DNA of 22,159 bases from contig MU602894.1 in assembly GCA_025201865.1 (NCBI GenBank), positions 1 through 22,159 on the forward strand, given 5' to 3'. The notes beneath the pieces are model-generated. The model had not been told where the DNA came from. It made no database searches and was given only the letters and a program-made list of their open reading frames with translations. Positions 1 to 8,358 of the stretch are shown in pieces. Position numbers and translations under genes: made by a program. The first letter of the stretch is position 1. Every line of letters starts with the position of its first letter. The DNA comes from Ramicandelaber brevisporus (Eukaryota > Kickxellomycota > Ramicandelaberales > Ramicandelaberaceae).

Positions 1-3000
1 CGGGTGAAATCGGCCATTTCTCGCTCTACTGGATTGTACGCTGAGTTTCCAGGCGCATTCCTCATAACTATTAACATGTCAAGCTCGCCGAATGAGAACA
101 ACATCAAGTATGCCAGCCGATTACGCAAAAATTTGGTCGTGCGATCGTGACCGCCATCGATTTCAATAATCAAGACTCGCCCAAGATGGCCACGGCAGGT
201 CGATATCGCGTAATCCATAGCGCCAGTTAGCGGCAGCCAAAGAGCCGGACGAGCTCTGACACCGTGTTCTTTAAAAACACGATCAAAATTAGCAAGACGA
301 ATGGAAGCAATAATTTTTTTTTCTTTGTCACCACCCTCCATCGGCTTGCTCATACACTCCTCAATCTCAGGGCGTTTGTGTGCTGCTGTTGTTGCTGTGC
401 AGTCCACACTGCAAAGCTCACCTGCGTAGCCGCCAAAGCACCCACAGTGGGACCTTATAATTGTCATCAGTATTGATAGCGTAGTTGCGCAGTGTCCACT
501 GCAACTGGACACACTGTACGCGCTGTCGTTAATGCTGTACGAAGTATGAGTAACGCCGAAAGATGCTGGGTATGTTGCAGGGATGGCGCATACGGCAGTA
601 ATGGATGGCACAAGCGCAATGCCAACTGAATAGTCGTGACTGCCAGCGCCATGCCGCGGCAGTTGATTATCCAGTTCACCAGTATTGTCACCCACTGGCG
701 TCAAGACAGGCAGAGTTCGAATCAAAGCTATCCCGGGTTTTCCTGGCGCGCTGAAATGAGCCTTGGCCTTGTCGTCGGCACTCATCAGTACAGCGTAGCC
801 CTTATATCCAAACTCCTCAGAGGACAATAGAAAAGACATTGCTTTAAACAAACAAATGGTTGAAATGCCAATTTTCTTCAACGGATGCCGTTGGTGGATA
901 TCACGCGGCAAGCGCCTCACACGAAATTTAAATCGGCTTTTGTACAATGTAGCAGATTTGTGTGCTTGGTTTGGAGGCAAGAAGGCATAATAAAAGGTCC
1001 GAAGAGACGGAGTCCCAACTCCTTCCGTCATGCAACGCGACACCGTCGCAGTGTAAAGCCCAACAATTGTGCTATGGGCAAGCTCGGCAGAAGACGCACG
1101 GTCGTTAGCTGCTTTCGCCAGTTTTGATTCCTCAATTAAGCCATCTGCAACCAAATAGAAATCCTCAAACCGCGAATACTGCTCTGTTGCTGTTGTTGCT
1201 GTGTGTGCTTTTGTGGCTTTCATAGCACGCGATCTAGAGTCGACCAAATCGCCATTTGCAAGACCATAGTCAGCCGCAAGCTCAAGAGATTCAACAAGCA
1301 TCCGGAGCAGAGTGGCATCATCGTACATACTCCCATTCATATCTATATCATCCACAGTCGCAGTAAAAAACGCATCGTCAGCAGGTGGGAAATATCCAGC
1401 TTCTTTTACGATCGCACGCGCTGACACTCCAAGAGACCCCTGAGATTGATGCTGGGCAAACATGAAACGAGCGACAACATTCTCTCGCTGACTACAAACT
1501 TCTGCGACTCGAAGAGCGTCATATGCTAGCTCTACCCGTCGACTCAGCATTTCAATTGTACTCTGTTCATCTTCAGATTCGACTGGTGCGACAAATACCC
1601 GCATATGATAGCGATTTCGATGTGCAACAAAAACAGCAAATGTACGACTGGCTGTCAGGCGGTGTTGAACAGCATGATGATACTCGCGCATGTTGGAAGT
1701 GTGCGGCGGCAGAATCTTGTCGATTGGCACTGCGATTAGATGACGGTCATATACACTGAGGAACTGATCAACATTAATCGACTCCAGAGTTGAATCTAAG
1801 ATACTGCTGCTGCTGCTGCGGCTGCTGCTGCGGCTGTTGTTACTGGTGGTGGTGGTGGTGGTGGTGTTGTTGTTGTTGTTGTTGCCACTGCCACTGCCAC
1901 TGCCATTTTCTTGATGGCAAGCTGCGCTATTGTCAGCATCGCCAGCGAGGACACCAGACCGACCAACCTGATATGGGTGTTGGATCCACCATTTTTTAAT
2001 ACACGAAGGAGAAGTGCTGGTACGAGATTGAGCGGCATCAACGGTGTGATATGACTGCACACGGTCCACCAGAGAGATTGCAGCAACAGCAGTGGAGTAC
2101 AACTTGTGTTTCTTCAATGCAGAGGCAGATGGATCGCTACCAAAGATGGCGCTCAATGAGCAGGGGTGGAACGAATTTGCTGTCTTCCAAAGACGCTCCA
2201 AAACATCATTGACAAACGCAGCCCTATTGATTTGCGGCTGTGCCCCGCATGCACCAGTGTAGAGTCTTGGCCGACGGGTGTCCCAGGGAATGTTCTTGGG
2301 CAGCGGCGTGATGATGCCGTCAAAACTAGCAGAGTGACCGACCAAGTTTTGCAGTGCTTTGGTGTCGTGTCCACTGCCAGCTGCCGACAAAGAGCCAGCT
2401 GCCATTGGTGAGGAGAGTGAGCCGCCACGACTTTGGCGAGCCTTGGCAATTTCCACCAGTCTCTGAAACATTGGCGGTATCGATCCAGTCACTAACTGTC
2501 TGTCAGCATCCAAACACCACGCCGTCCACGCAAGGCAATCAAAGACGCCTTGGCACATGTTCTTGCTGTTGTTGTTGTCGGCAGGAGTTAGCCCATACTC
2601 GCGGAACACTTGCACCATATCCTCACCAAGATCACTCATGCCAGGCATCTTCTTGTCGCTGAGCTCTTCTGACGCTCTCAGCCAAAACTGGATGTCAGGT
2701 GACCAAGAAGCAAATGGGGGCGAGAGCGGCTGCACAATGTCGGGATCTGGCGAGGCCACGAGTTGCGTTGACTGGGTCGACACACTCGATTCTGAGAGAA
2801 AAGAAGGCGATGAGAACAGCATGCCAGAAGAACCGCTACTGCTGGTGGCAGGAGGTGAGAACAGCATGCCAGAACCAGGCGATGGAGTGGATGTCGCTGG
2901 TGAAGACAGCCGTTGCTTTTTCTGGATATTCCTTTGCTGCCGTTCCAAGTGGTTTGCCGAAGAGCGATGCTGCTTGATACGCATGGTCGGTGTCATGGCT

Positions 3001-3377
3001 AGCTGCTGCTGAACCCCATAGCCTACATACTCCAAATCAGGATCAGAAGTAGGTTGGAACCAAACTGTCAAGGCACCATTGAACTCGCCAGGGTCGCATG
3101 TCCGGATGAAACCGAAGATGCGTTGCGTGCGGGGAATATTGAACTGCTTGCCTTCCTGGCAACTCACCAGGCAACACGGCTCCAATTCCTCCAGCCTTGG
3201 AGCAGCTGGGTTGGAGGCCACGAGCAATTCGTACAATTCATTGTACGACATGGAACTGGTCACACTGACAAGATCACGATAGCAGACCGGCTTAATGGTG
3301 TCGGGAGTACCGATATAGATGGTGGTGCGCACGTCCTGCAATGGCGGGCTAGAATCAGAAGCTGGGAGAAGCGACAT
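1..3377 (-). CDS. Large transposase-like protein (DDE-like C-terminal motifs), C-terminus cut by window edge
   Basis: The frame starting at the ATG at 3377-3375 is open for 1125 codons to the left edge. An in-frame stop lies upstream at 3543-3545 with no ATG between, which fixes the start. The first ~490 residues match nothing I recognise. Residues ~492-526 are a Ser/Arg, Asn and Thr run followed by Gly-Ser repeats. The C-terminal part has an ordered motif set: DDKAK at 868-872, a downstream SHDYSVGIALVPS segment, IEIDGGHD ending at 1078, and NAPGNSAYNPVERE near 1107-1119. I associate these motifs with a widespread uncharacterised family in Mucoromycota and invertebrates (DDKAK, DHDF, DGGPDENP, SAYNxVERRMA). 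Reading D868 (or D869), D1074 and E1118 as an RNase H-like DDE triad is inference; the second D to E spacing of 44 fits. It could be an active transposase, a domesticated copy or a host gene. Terminal repeats cannot be judged because the left end is missing. Confidence 0.72.
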   Translation of the reverse strand, partial: MSLLPASDSSPPLQDVRTTIYIGTPDTIKPVCYRDLVSVTSSMSYNELYELLVASNPAAPRLEELEPCCLVSCQEGKQFNIPRTQRIFGFIRTCDPGEFNGALTVWFQPTSDPDLEYVGYGVQQQLAMTPTMRIKQHRSSANHLERQQRNIQKKQRLSSPATSTPSPGSGMLFSPPATSSSGSSGMLFSSPSFLSESSVSTQSTQLVASPDPDIVQPLSPPFASWSPDIQFWLRASEELSDKKMPGMSDLGEDMVQVFREYGLTPADNNNSKNMCQGVFDCLAWTAWCLDADRQLVTGSIPPMFQRLVEIAKARQSRGGSLSSPMAAGSLSAAGSGHDTKALQNLVGHSASFDGIITPLPKNIPWDTRRPRLYTGACGAQPQINRAAFVNDVLERLWKTANSFHPCSLSAIFGSDPSASALKKHKLYSTAVAAISLVDRVQSYHTVDAAQSRTSTSPSCIKKWWIQHPYQVGRSGVLAGDADNSAACHQENGSGSGSGNNNNNNTTTTTTTSNNSRSSSRSSSSSILDSTLESINVDQFLSVYDRHLIAVPIDKILPPHTSNMREYHHAVQHRLTASRTFAVFVAHRNRYHMRVFVAPVESEDEQSTIEMLSRRVELAYDALRVAEVCSQRENVVARFMFAQHQSQGSLGVSARAIVKEAGYFPPADDAFFTATVDDIDMNGSMYDDATLLRMLVESLELAADYGLANGDLVDSRSRAMKATKAHTATTATEQYSRFEDFYLVADGLIEESKLAKAANDRASSAELAHSTIVGLYTATVSRCMTEGVGTPSLRTFYYAFLPPNQAHKSATLYKSRFKFRVRRLPRDIHQRHPLKKIGISTICLFKAMSFLLSSEEFGYKGYAVLMSADDKAKAHFSAPGKPGIALIRTLPVLTPVGDNTGELDNQLPRHGAGSHDYSVGIALVPSITAVCAIPATYPASFGVTHTSYSINDSAYSVSSCSGHCATTLSILMTIIRSHCGCFGGYAGELCSVDCTATTAAHKRPEIEECMSKPMEGGDKEKKIIASIRLANFDRVFKEHGVRARPALWLPLTGAMDYAISTCRGHLGRVLIIEIDGGHDRTTKFLRNRLAYLMLFSFGELDMLIVMRNAPGNSAYNPVEREMADFT
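1806..1904 (+). repeat. Compound trinucleotide repeats inside the transposase-like ORF
   Basis: Runs of GCT/GCG, GGT (7 copies), GTT (6 copies) and alternating GCCACT occur back to back. On the minus strand they encode Ser/Arg, Thr, Asn and Gly-Ser tracts at about residues 492-526 without breaking the frame. Confidence 0.85.
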
Positions 3378-3852
3378 GGCTGTGGCGGGGGGGGAAGATA
3401 CGTTTTTTTGTTGTGGAAAAGTATGCAGGATGAAGGAAAGCGACAGAGTGCAGACGAATACCAAGTACAGCGCAAAGGTACAATTTTCTTCTGCTTCGGC
3501 GACATTATAGCCAACGAGTCGGCTGTTGCGGTCGATCCTGCTCTATGGCACAGCCATCTCTGATACGTAGGCGTCGCTGCAATGCTGCACTGCATGTTCG
3601 AGTAGCCAATTAAAGATGCAGCCAAACTCAAGACTCATAGGTACATTGAAAGAGAAAAAAAATAACTAGTGCAAAGTACAGCCACGCCTAGCTCGACGCT
3701 GATTGGCCATAGCAGCTTCTAAAAATTTGTCCAGCTTCTAAAAATTTTTCGACTTCCATCTCCAGACGACAAAAGTTTGGAGATGAAACATGAATTTAAA
3801 ATGCACCGCCCCTTAAGGTATTTGTCTTTTAAAATTGATCTATTTACTCTAT
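3378..3852. other. Intergenic spacer upstream of the transposase-like gene and downstream of SIP5
   Basis: This 475-base stretch should hold the promoter of the left-hand gene and the 3' end of SIP5, both minus-strand. The first ~165 bases upstream of 3377 stay open in the left-hand frame but contain no ATG. A G8 run follows the start codon and a CCAAT sequence lies near 3606. The only clear structure is the direct repeat at 3713-3747. I see no convincing gene. Confidence 0.5.
3713..3747 (+). repeat. Two-copy 16-bp direct repeat
   Basis: CAGCTTCTAAAAATTT occurs at 3713-3728 and again at 3732-3747, a 19-bp period. It sits in the spacer about 335 bp upstream of the transposase-like ATG. It could be a protein-binding site or a small slippage duplication. 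Confidence 0.8.
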
Positions 3853-6072
3853 TTAGGGTTGTAACGGAGGAACACCCAGCATTTCTGGTGAATGCACCAG
3901 TTCTCTAGGCAATCCATCGTCATCAGCACCATTGGAATGTGTGTCAACTGCAAGCGGTGACCGTGGAGAACTTGGTGGCGGTGACTGTTGCTGTTGTTGC
4001 TGTTGCTGTTGAGTTTGTAATTGTGAATTTGCACGCTGTCTTTGTCTCTCTGCAAACTCTTCTTGGGCAACTCTTCTCTGTCTGTCCTCTTCATCAATGA
4101 CGCTCAATCTCATAGCCTCCATCAACATTACATCCTCGATATCAGACTCCATTCTCAATGCGGCCAATACACCGCCATACTCAGCTGCAGGAATATGGCG
4201 AGATGCATTGCCACCACTGCCCTCGGTCCGCCTTCTATTGCGACCGCTGCTGCTGATGCTGTTGTTGCCATTAGAGGTATTTGAGCCGCGGCCCATAAAT
4301 AGCGGAACTGCTAGAATGCGACTACGGCCACTGCCACTGCCGCTACCACCAGATCTATTCGAGTTTTGAGATGACATTGATGTAAGCAAAGCAGCGTGCC
4401 TGGCAAGAGAAGTGGCGCGTTCATGATCCTGCTGTAAGCGACGAGTCACTTCGGGGCGAATATCATCGCATGTAACAACGTCTGGGTGAGTGTGGCTGAA
4501 TGATGTGCTGCGAGTACGCACGTGTGTTGTTGATGATGTGGCACCTGGAGACGAGACTGAAGCAGCCGCTGGAGTGGGCTCCGACATAGCTACGGATGTG
4601 CTGCCAGCATCAGCATTCGAGCCACCGTTCGTTGCTGCTCCGCTGCTATAAGCCGATGACGAAGTCGAGTCATTCGAAAGACGTGGCTGCGGACTGATGT
4701 TGCCAGGAGTAGAACTGGACATGACCGACGCAATGTTTGTGGTGCTACCGTTGTTGCTGTTGCCTGACGAAAATGAAGTCAAGTTGGCTGCCGATCTCAT
4801 TGGTGCCAATGCACCTGACCTCGACAATAGTCCATCTGCGGCCGGCACTTGCAAGAGGTCGCTTCCAGTCGAAATGGACGCACCTCGACTGGCTCGGTTT
4901 CTGCGTGCAATTGACGACAGCCCCGAAGAAAACGACAATTTGGACAGCAGCGGTCGGGCTAGTCCGTTGGAGCGAGAACCTCCTCCACCACTGCCGCCTG
5001 CTACAGGAGTAGTGCTGCGCCGCTCGTTGGCCGAAGCTGAGGCTGCCGAAGAAAGCTGCTGGAATAGACTGGGTGGCGTGTACACAATGCCAAAGTTAGG
5101 CTGCATACAGAATGGACAGGCTGTTGGCGTCAATAGCGCGTCATGTCGCTTGAATTGCACAAAGCACTCGGTACAAATTGGTTGATGACAGCATCGTGAG
5201 TGATTGATGTTACGAGGATAGCACAAGAAACACACTGGACATTCGATAACGCGCTTCAGCAATGACACAACCAGCGCACGTGTTTTGTCAGCCGGTGTCT
5301 GACTAGTCTTTGAAACACTGCCAGTAGAATTGGAATCAGCGCTTGTCACATTGCGGAGTGGTGACCCCATTGACACTGCAACACTGGTGATATTGCCAAT
5401 TGCTGTCGCAGTAGTGGCTGGTGAAGCTGTCGCTGTTTTTGTTGTTGTTGCCTGTGTTGTTGCTGCTGCTGTTGGGGCGGTAGTACAGTTGGGACTGACT
5501 GACACCACATTCGATGCATTTGGCGTGCTTACTGCTGTAGTAGCGGCGGTAGTAGTGGTTGTAGTGGTGGTGGTGGTGGTAGAATGATCAACATCCTCTT
5601 TTGGAATGTCCTCTTCGTCTTCCTCAGGGTCTGCTGAGCCCTCGTAAAATGGCGCAAGTCTTCTAGAGCAAATGAGTCTACGCACCATTGCCCGATCCCA
5701 GTCCTGCGCGTCAGCTGCGTATATCCCGTGCGGCTCAAATCCACCGCCGTCAAATCGATTGCTTTTGGCTTCGATTCCCAAGCCGAGCTCCTCGAGCAGA
5801 CTTCGGTCGTTCTTGTCAAGACGCGCCAAAGAGGGAGAAGAAAAGGATGCAGCATGGCCGTCTTCACATTGTACGCTTGTGCTGCCTGAATCGGTGGAAT
5901 ATGACGCAGATGCTCCTGGTGCCGCGGCGACAGTTTGAGAGATGCCGCGGCCGGGTCTGGCGGAGGTGGAAGAGGACGAAGCGGAGGTGGTGGTGACAGA
6001 CGAAGAGGAGCTGCTGCCAGCAGCACCTGCTCGGTCAACGACTTGGCGCGGTTTGGAATGCGCTGAACCCAT
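3853..6072 (-). CDS. SIP5: Sip5/DA2-type RING finger protein
   Basis: This is a single-exon 739-residue protein. It opens with MGSAHSKP, a consensus for N-myristoylation at Gly2, so membrane attachment is likely. A conserved Sip5 block around residues 84-160 contains [13 protein letters not shown] and RRLAPFYEG. The RING-type zinc finger spans 278-322, with candidate ligands C278, C281, C294, H296, C300, C303, C319 and C322. Around 644-667 a UIM-like helix ([13 protein letters not shown]) is followed by a charged coiled stretch, a poly-Gln run and a Pro/Ser-rich tail. A Thr run lies at about residues 165-177. The yeast homologue binds the Snf1 kinase; plant DA2 relatives are E3 ubiquitin ligases. 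E3 activity here is inferred from the RING. The remaining sequence is Ser/Gly/Asn-rich and probably disordered. The start is the first in-frame ATG, preceded by a pyrimidine-rich leader. Confidence 0.9.
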   Translation of the reverse strand: MGSAHSKPRQVVDRAGAAGSSSSSSVTTTSASSSSTSARPGRGISQTVAAAPGASASYSTDSGSTSVQCEDGHAASFSSPSLARLDKNDRSLLEELGLGIEAKSNRFDGGGFEPHGIYAADAQDWDRAMVRRLICSRRLAPFYEGSADPEEDEEDIPKEDVDHSTTTTTTTTTTTAATTAVSTPNASNVVSVSPNCTTAPTAAATTQATTTKTATASPATTATAIGNITSVAVSMGSPLRNVTSADSNSTGSVSKTSQTPADKTRALVVSLLKRVIECPVCFLCYPRNINHSRCCHQPICTECFVQFKRHDALLTPTACPFCMQPNFGIVYTPPSLFQQLSSAASASANERRSTTPVAGGSGGGGSRSNGLARPLLSKLSFSSGLSSIARRNRASRGASISTGSDLLQVPAADGLLSRSGALAPMRSAANLTSFSSGNSNNGSTTNIASVMSSSTPGNISPQPRLSNDSTSSSAYSSGAATNGGSNADAGSTSVAMSEPTPAAASVSSPGATSSTTHVRTRSTSFSHTHPDVVTCDDIRPEVTRRLQQDHERATSLARHAALLTSMSSQNSNRSGGSGSGSGRSRILAVPLFMGRGSNTSNGNNSISSSGRNRRRTEGSGGNASRHIPAAEYGGVLAALRMESDIEDVMLMEAMRLSVIDEEDRQRRVAQEEFAERQRQRANSQLQTQQQQQQQQQSPPPSSPRSPLAVDTHSNGADDDGLPRELVHSPEMLGVPPLQP

Positions 6073-6757
6073 TTCGTAATATTAGAAAGAAAAAAAAGAA
6101 AAAGTATCGAGATGCAATTCTCAACTTGAAAGTTACGCTCAACGCAAAACAACACCATCAGAGAGAGAACGAGAGAGCGAACGAGAGAGAAAGGTGCGTA
6201 TGAAAGTTGCTATTCCTCTTCCAGCCAATTGCCATTGAGTCTCTCTTAAAACGAGAATTTTGTTAAAAGAAGAAGAGCAACAGCAATAACAGCAACATTG
6301 ATGCCGACGGTCGTACTAAAGATGCAACACACGTGTATCATCATCAACGTGGTGCGTATTCCATTTTCGTCCCCCACACTGCCCATGCAACTACCTGTGT
6401 GTAAATGTTCCGCTTGTATGTGTATGTCTTGAATGTGTGTGCGAGGGCCGAAGTACCGAAGCATCCAGATCAAAGCAGAAATATAAACACAGAACTCGGA
6501 CAAATCGGACCTTTTTTTTTGTAACTGCGTCAAGTCCGCACAGTCCGTGAGAGTGCTTCATACAGTTCCTGATATAAACATGCGCGAGGACAACAGCAAA
6601 ACAACGAGGCGGCAACGCAACAAAAGAAACACGTCCTTCTTGCTTTCCACGAGTGAAGCTCTTTCCCTTTCCTACCCTCACTCACCAGTCATCATCCACT
6701 CTTCATCCACTCTTCATTCACTCAATCTTCATTCATCAGAGTAATCACTTTCATTCT
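6073..6757. promoter_or_regulatory. Divergent promoter region between SIP5 and the endoglycoceramidase gene
   Basis: This 685-base spacer serves both flanking genes. A GA-rich tract at about 6160-6193 (CT-rich in the SIP5 direction) lies near the SIP5 start. Two TATA-like sequences face the plus-strand gene: ATATAAA at 6481-6487 and TATAAA at 6573-6578. The second, ~180 bp before the ATG at 6758, leaves room for a leader. The leader (about 6650-6757) is very C/T-rich and repeats TCATCCACTCT. Nothing here looks coding. Confidence 0.55.
6573..6578 (+). promoter_or_regulatory. Candidate TATA box of the endoglycoceramidase gene
   Basis: TATAAA lies 180 bp upstream of the ATG at 6758 and just before the C/T-rich leader. 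A second TATA-like site at 6481-6487 is an alternative. The assignment rests on position and sequence only. Confidence 0.4.
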
Positions 6758-8113
6758 ATGCGTCTTCAGTTTATCGCTGCCTTTGCAGCTCTCGCAGCCG
6801 GCTCTGCTTTTGCAGCCCCTCCCATGACTGACCCACAGGGCCGCACGCTTGTCCTCCACGGATTCAACACGGCCAGTTCTGCCAAGGGCTCTCCCGACGG
6901 CATGCCATGGGTCACCAAGGCCGATGTCGATAAGGAGTCGTCGGCGCTGGGCTTCAACTTTGTCCGCTACCTGATTCACTGGTCGCACATTGAGCCCCAG
7001 AAGGGTGTGTACAACGAGACGTATCTCGATCAAGTCGCCGAGCGCATTGGTTGGTACAAGGCCAACGGCGCGTACGTGATGCTCGACTTCCACCAAGACG
7101 TGTACGGCCCATACTTTGGAAGCAACGGTGCGCCAAGCTGGGCCACGTTTACCGACGGCTTGCCATGGAAAAACGTGGAGCCATGGTCGTTGACGTACCT
7201 GCAGCCAGGTGTGTCGCGCGCCTGGGACAACTTCTGGGGCACTGCCAGCGACAAGGGCTGGCTGCAAGATAGCTACGCCAACATGGTCAAGCACGTCGTC
7301 CAGCGCTTCAAGGACGAGTCCGCCGTCATCATGATCGACATCATGAACGAGCCCTACGGCGGTGCATTACTGTGGCCAGTGTTCGAGCCAGCTAAGCTCA
7401 AGCCCTTCTACGAAAAGGTCATCAGCGCCGTTCGCTCTGTCACCGACCGTATCACTGTTGGTTACGAGCCACAGGCATTTGGCGTTAACCAAGGCATCGC
7501 GTCTACTTTGGGCACTCCTGCCGGCAACAACCTGGCATACCTGCCACACATCTATCCAGTTCTTTTGGAGACTGGCTCAACGTATACTGGCTTTGCCAAG
7601 TGGGTGATTGGAAACACCATCTCGCAGTGGAAGTACTGGCGCAACAAGGAGAGCAGCAGCGTTCCGATCATCATTGGTGAGTTTGGATTAAACTGGCATG
7701 GCTCCGGTAACCTGGACTACGTCAACGATATCTTGGATGTGGCTGATCAGCTGAGCGGTGGATTCACATACTGGTCTAACGATGGCGGTAGCTGGGGTCC
7801 GCGTAACGACGATGGCTCGTTCAATAATCTGGCGCTCACTCTGGCTCGTCCGTACGCGCGTGTCATTGCGGGCAAGTCGGCTAGCTGGTCATACAACCGC
7901 TCGGGCCGCGTTTTGACGGTGAGCTGGACGGCCGATGCTAAAATTTCGGGACCAACTGAGGTTTTCATTCCAGCTCACGTGTATCCAAATGGATACTCTG
8001 TGCAGGGTTCTGTGTCGGCATTCACACAGGACTACAGCGCTAGCACTCGTGTGCTCAAGCTGTCCGGTGGCGCATCTGGTCAGCGCTACACCATTCAGAT
8101 CGTCCCTAAATAA
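6758..8113 (+). CDS. Secreted endoglycoceramidase-like glycoside hydrolase (GH5)
   Basis: This 451-residue protein starts at the ATG at 6758, which gives a classic signal peptide (MRLQFIAAFAALAAGSAFA). An upstream in-frame ATG at 6653 would add 35 implausible residues translated from the C/T-rich leader. The body follows bacterial/invertebrate endoglycoceramidases closely: LDFHQDVYG (H112-D114), a GAPSWAT/DGLPW segment, QPGVSRAWDNFWG, MNEPYGG with general acid/base E198, and IIGEFG with nucleophile E308. A C-terminal beta-sandwich (about 375-451) ends in YTIQIVPK. Such enzymes cleave the bond between the glycan and ceramide of glycosphingolipids; here it would act outside the cell. Codon choice is cleaner and more GC-rich than in neighbouring genes, suggesting strong expression or a different origin. 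Fungal glucosylceramidases are also GH5, but the HQDVYG and QPG blocks fit the endoglycoceramidase II type better. Confidence 0.9.
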   Translation: MRLQFIAAFAALAAGSAFAAPPMTDPQGRTLVLHGFNTASSAKGSPDGMPWVTKADVDKESSALGFNFVRYLIHWSHIEPQKGVYNETYLDQVAERIGWYKANGAYVMLDFHQDVYGPYFGSNGAPSWATFTDGLPWKNVEPWSLTYLQPGVSRAWDNFWGTASDKGWLQDSYANMVKHVVQRFKDESAVIMIDIMNEPYGGALLWPVFEPAKLKPFYEKVISAVRSVTDRITVGYEPQAFGVNQGIASTLGTPAGNNLAYLPHIYPVLLETGSTYTGFAKWVIGNTISQWKYWRNKESSSVPIIIGEFGLNWHGSGNLDYVNDILDVADQLSGGFTYWSNDGGSWGPRNDDGSFNNLALTLARPYARVIAGKSASWSYNRSGRVLTVSWTADAKISGPTEVFIPAHVYPNGYSVQGSVSAFTQDYSASTRVLKLSGGASGQRYTIQIVPK

Positions 8114-8173
8114 CTGTTTTTTTTTTTACTCCTTTTGAATATTTGTATCGCTGTGCAGTGCTGGCTGTAGACG

Positions 8174-8335
8174 GATACTGATGATGCCAAGTTAGTAGAA
8201 GCTATGCGCCGCAGCCGTCTGGATGAGGAAGAACGCCAGCAGAAAGCAGCTGCTGAGCAAGAAGCTCATGAAGCGACCGAGCAGCGCTGTGCTGGATATC
8301 ACCTTAATCATGACATTTGTCAAATACACCTTTAA
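8174..8335 (+). pseudogene. Orphan coding fragment with UIM-like helix, resembling the SIP5 C-terminus
   Basis: Between stops, a 53-codon stretch reads as a charged helix: DDAKLVEAMRRSRLDEEERQ, then Ala/Glu/Gln-rich sequence, ending in the TAA at 8333-8335. The L-x-x-A-x-x-x-S core with flanking acidic residues is a ubiquitin-interacting-motif pattern. It resembles the SIP5 segment [18 protein letters not shown] on the opposite strand about 4 kb away. It has no start codon near its head and no RING. An A11 run follows directly at 8334-8344. It lies in the 245-bp spacer between the convergent 3' ends of the endoglycoceramidase and phosphodiesterase genes. It is most simply a decayed remnant of a SIP5-like gene, but chance similarity of a short helix is possible. 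Confidence 0.45.
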
Positions 8336-8358
8336 AAAAAAAAAGTACAGTAACAATG

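Noticed and set aside
709-720. T-loop-like GTTCGAATC that might mark a tRNA
   Set aside because: No acceptor stem, anticodon arm or D arm can be folded around it, and it lies within the large coding frame.
1790-1999. Plus-strand ORF made of Cys and Trp runs
   Set aside because: It is the antisense reading of trinucleotide repeats inside the transposase-like ORF.
2557-3012. 151-residue plus-strand ORF
   Set aside because: It is the antisense shadow of the low-complexity middle of the transposase-like ORF.
5529-6158. 209-residue minus-strand ORF overlapping the SIP5 N-terminus
   Set aside because: It is an out-of-frame shadow with Pro/Leu runs; the SIP5 frame carries the conserved domains.
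6653-6757. 35-residue N-terminal extension of the endoglycoceramidase from an upstream in-frame ATG
   Set aside because: It translates the repetitive C/T-rich leader and would bury the clear signal peptide that starts at 6758.
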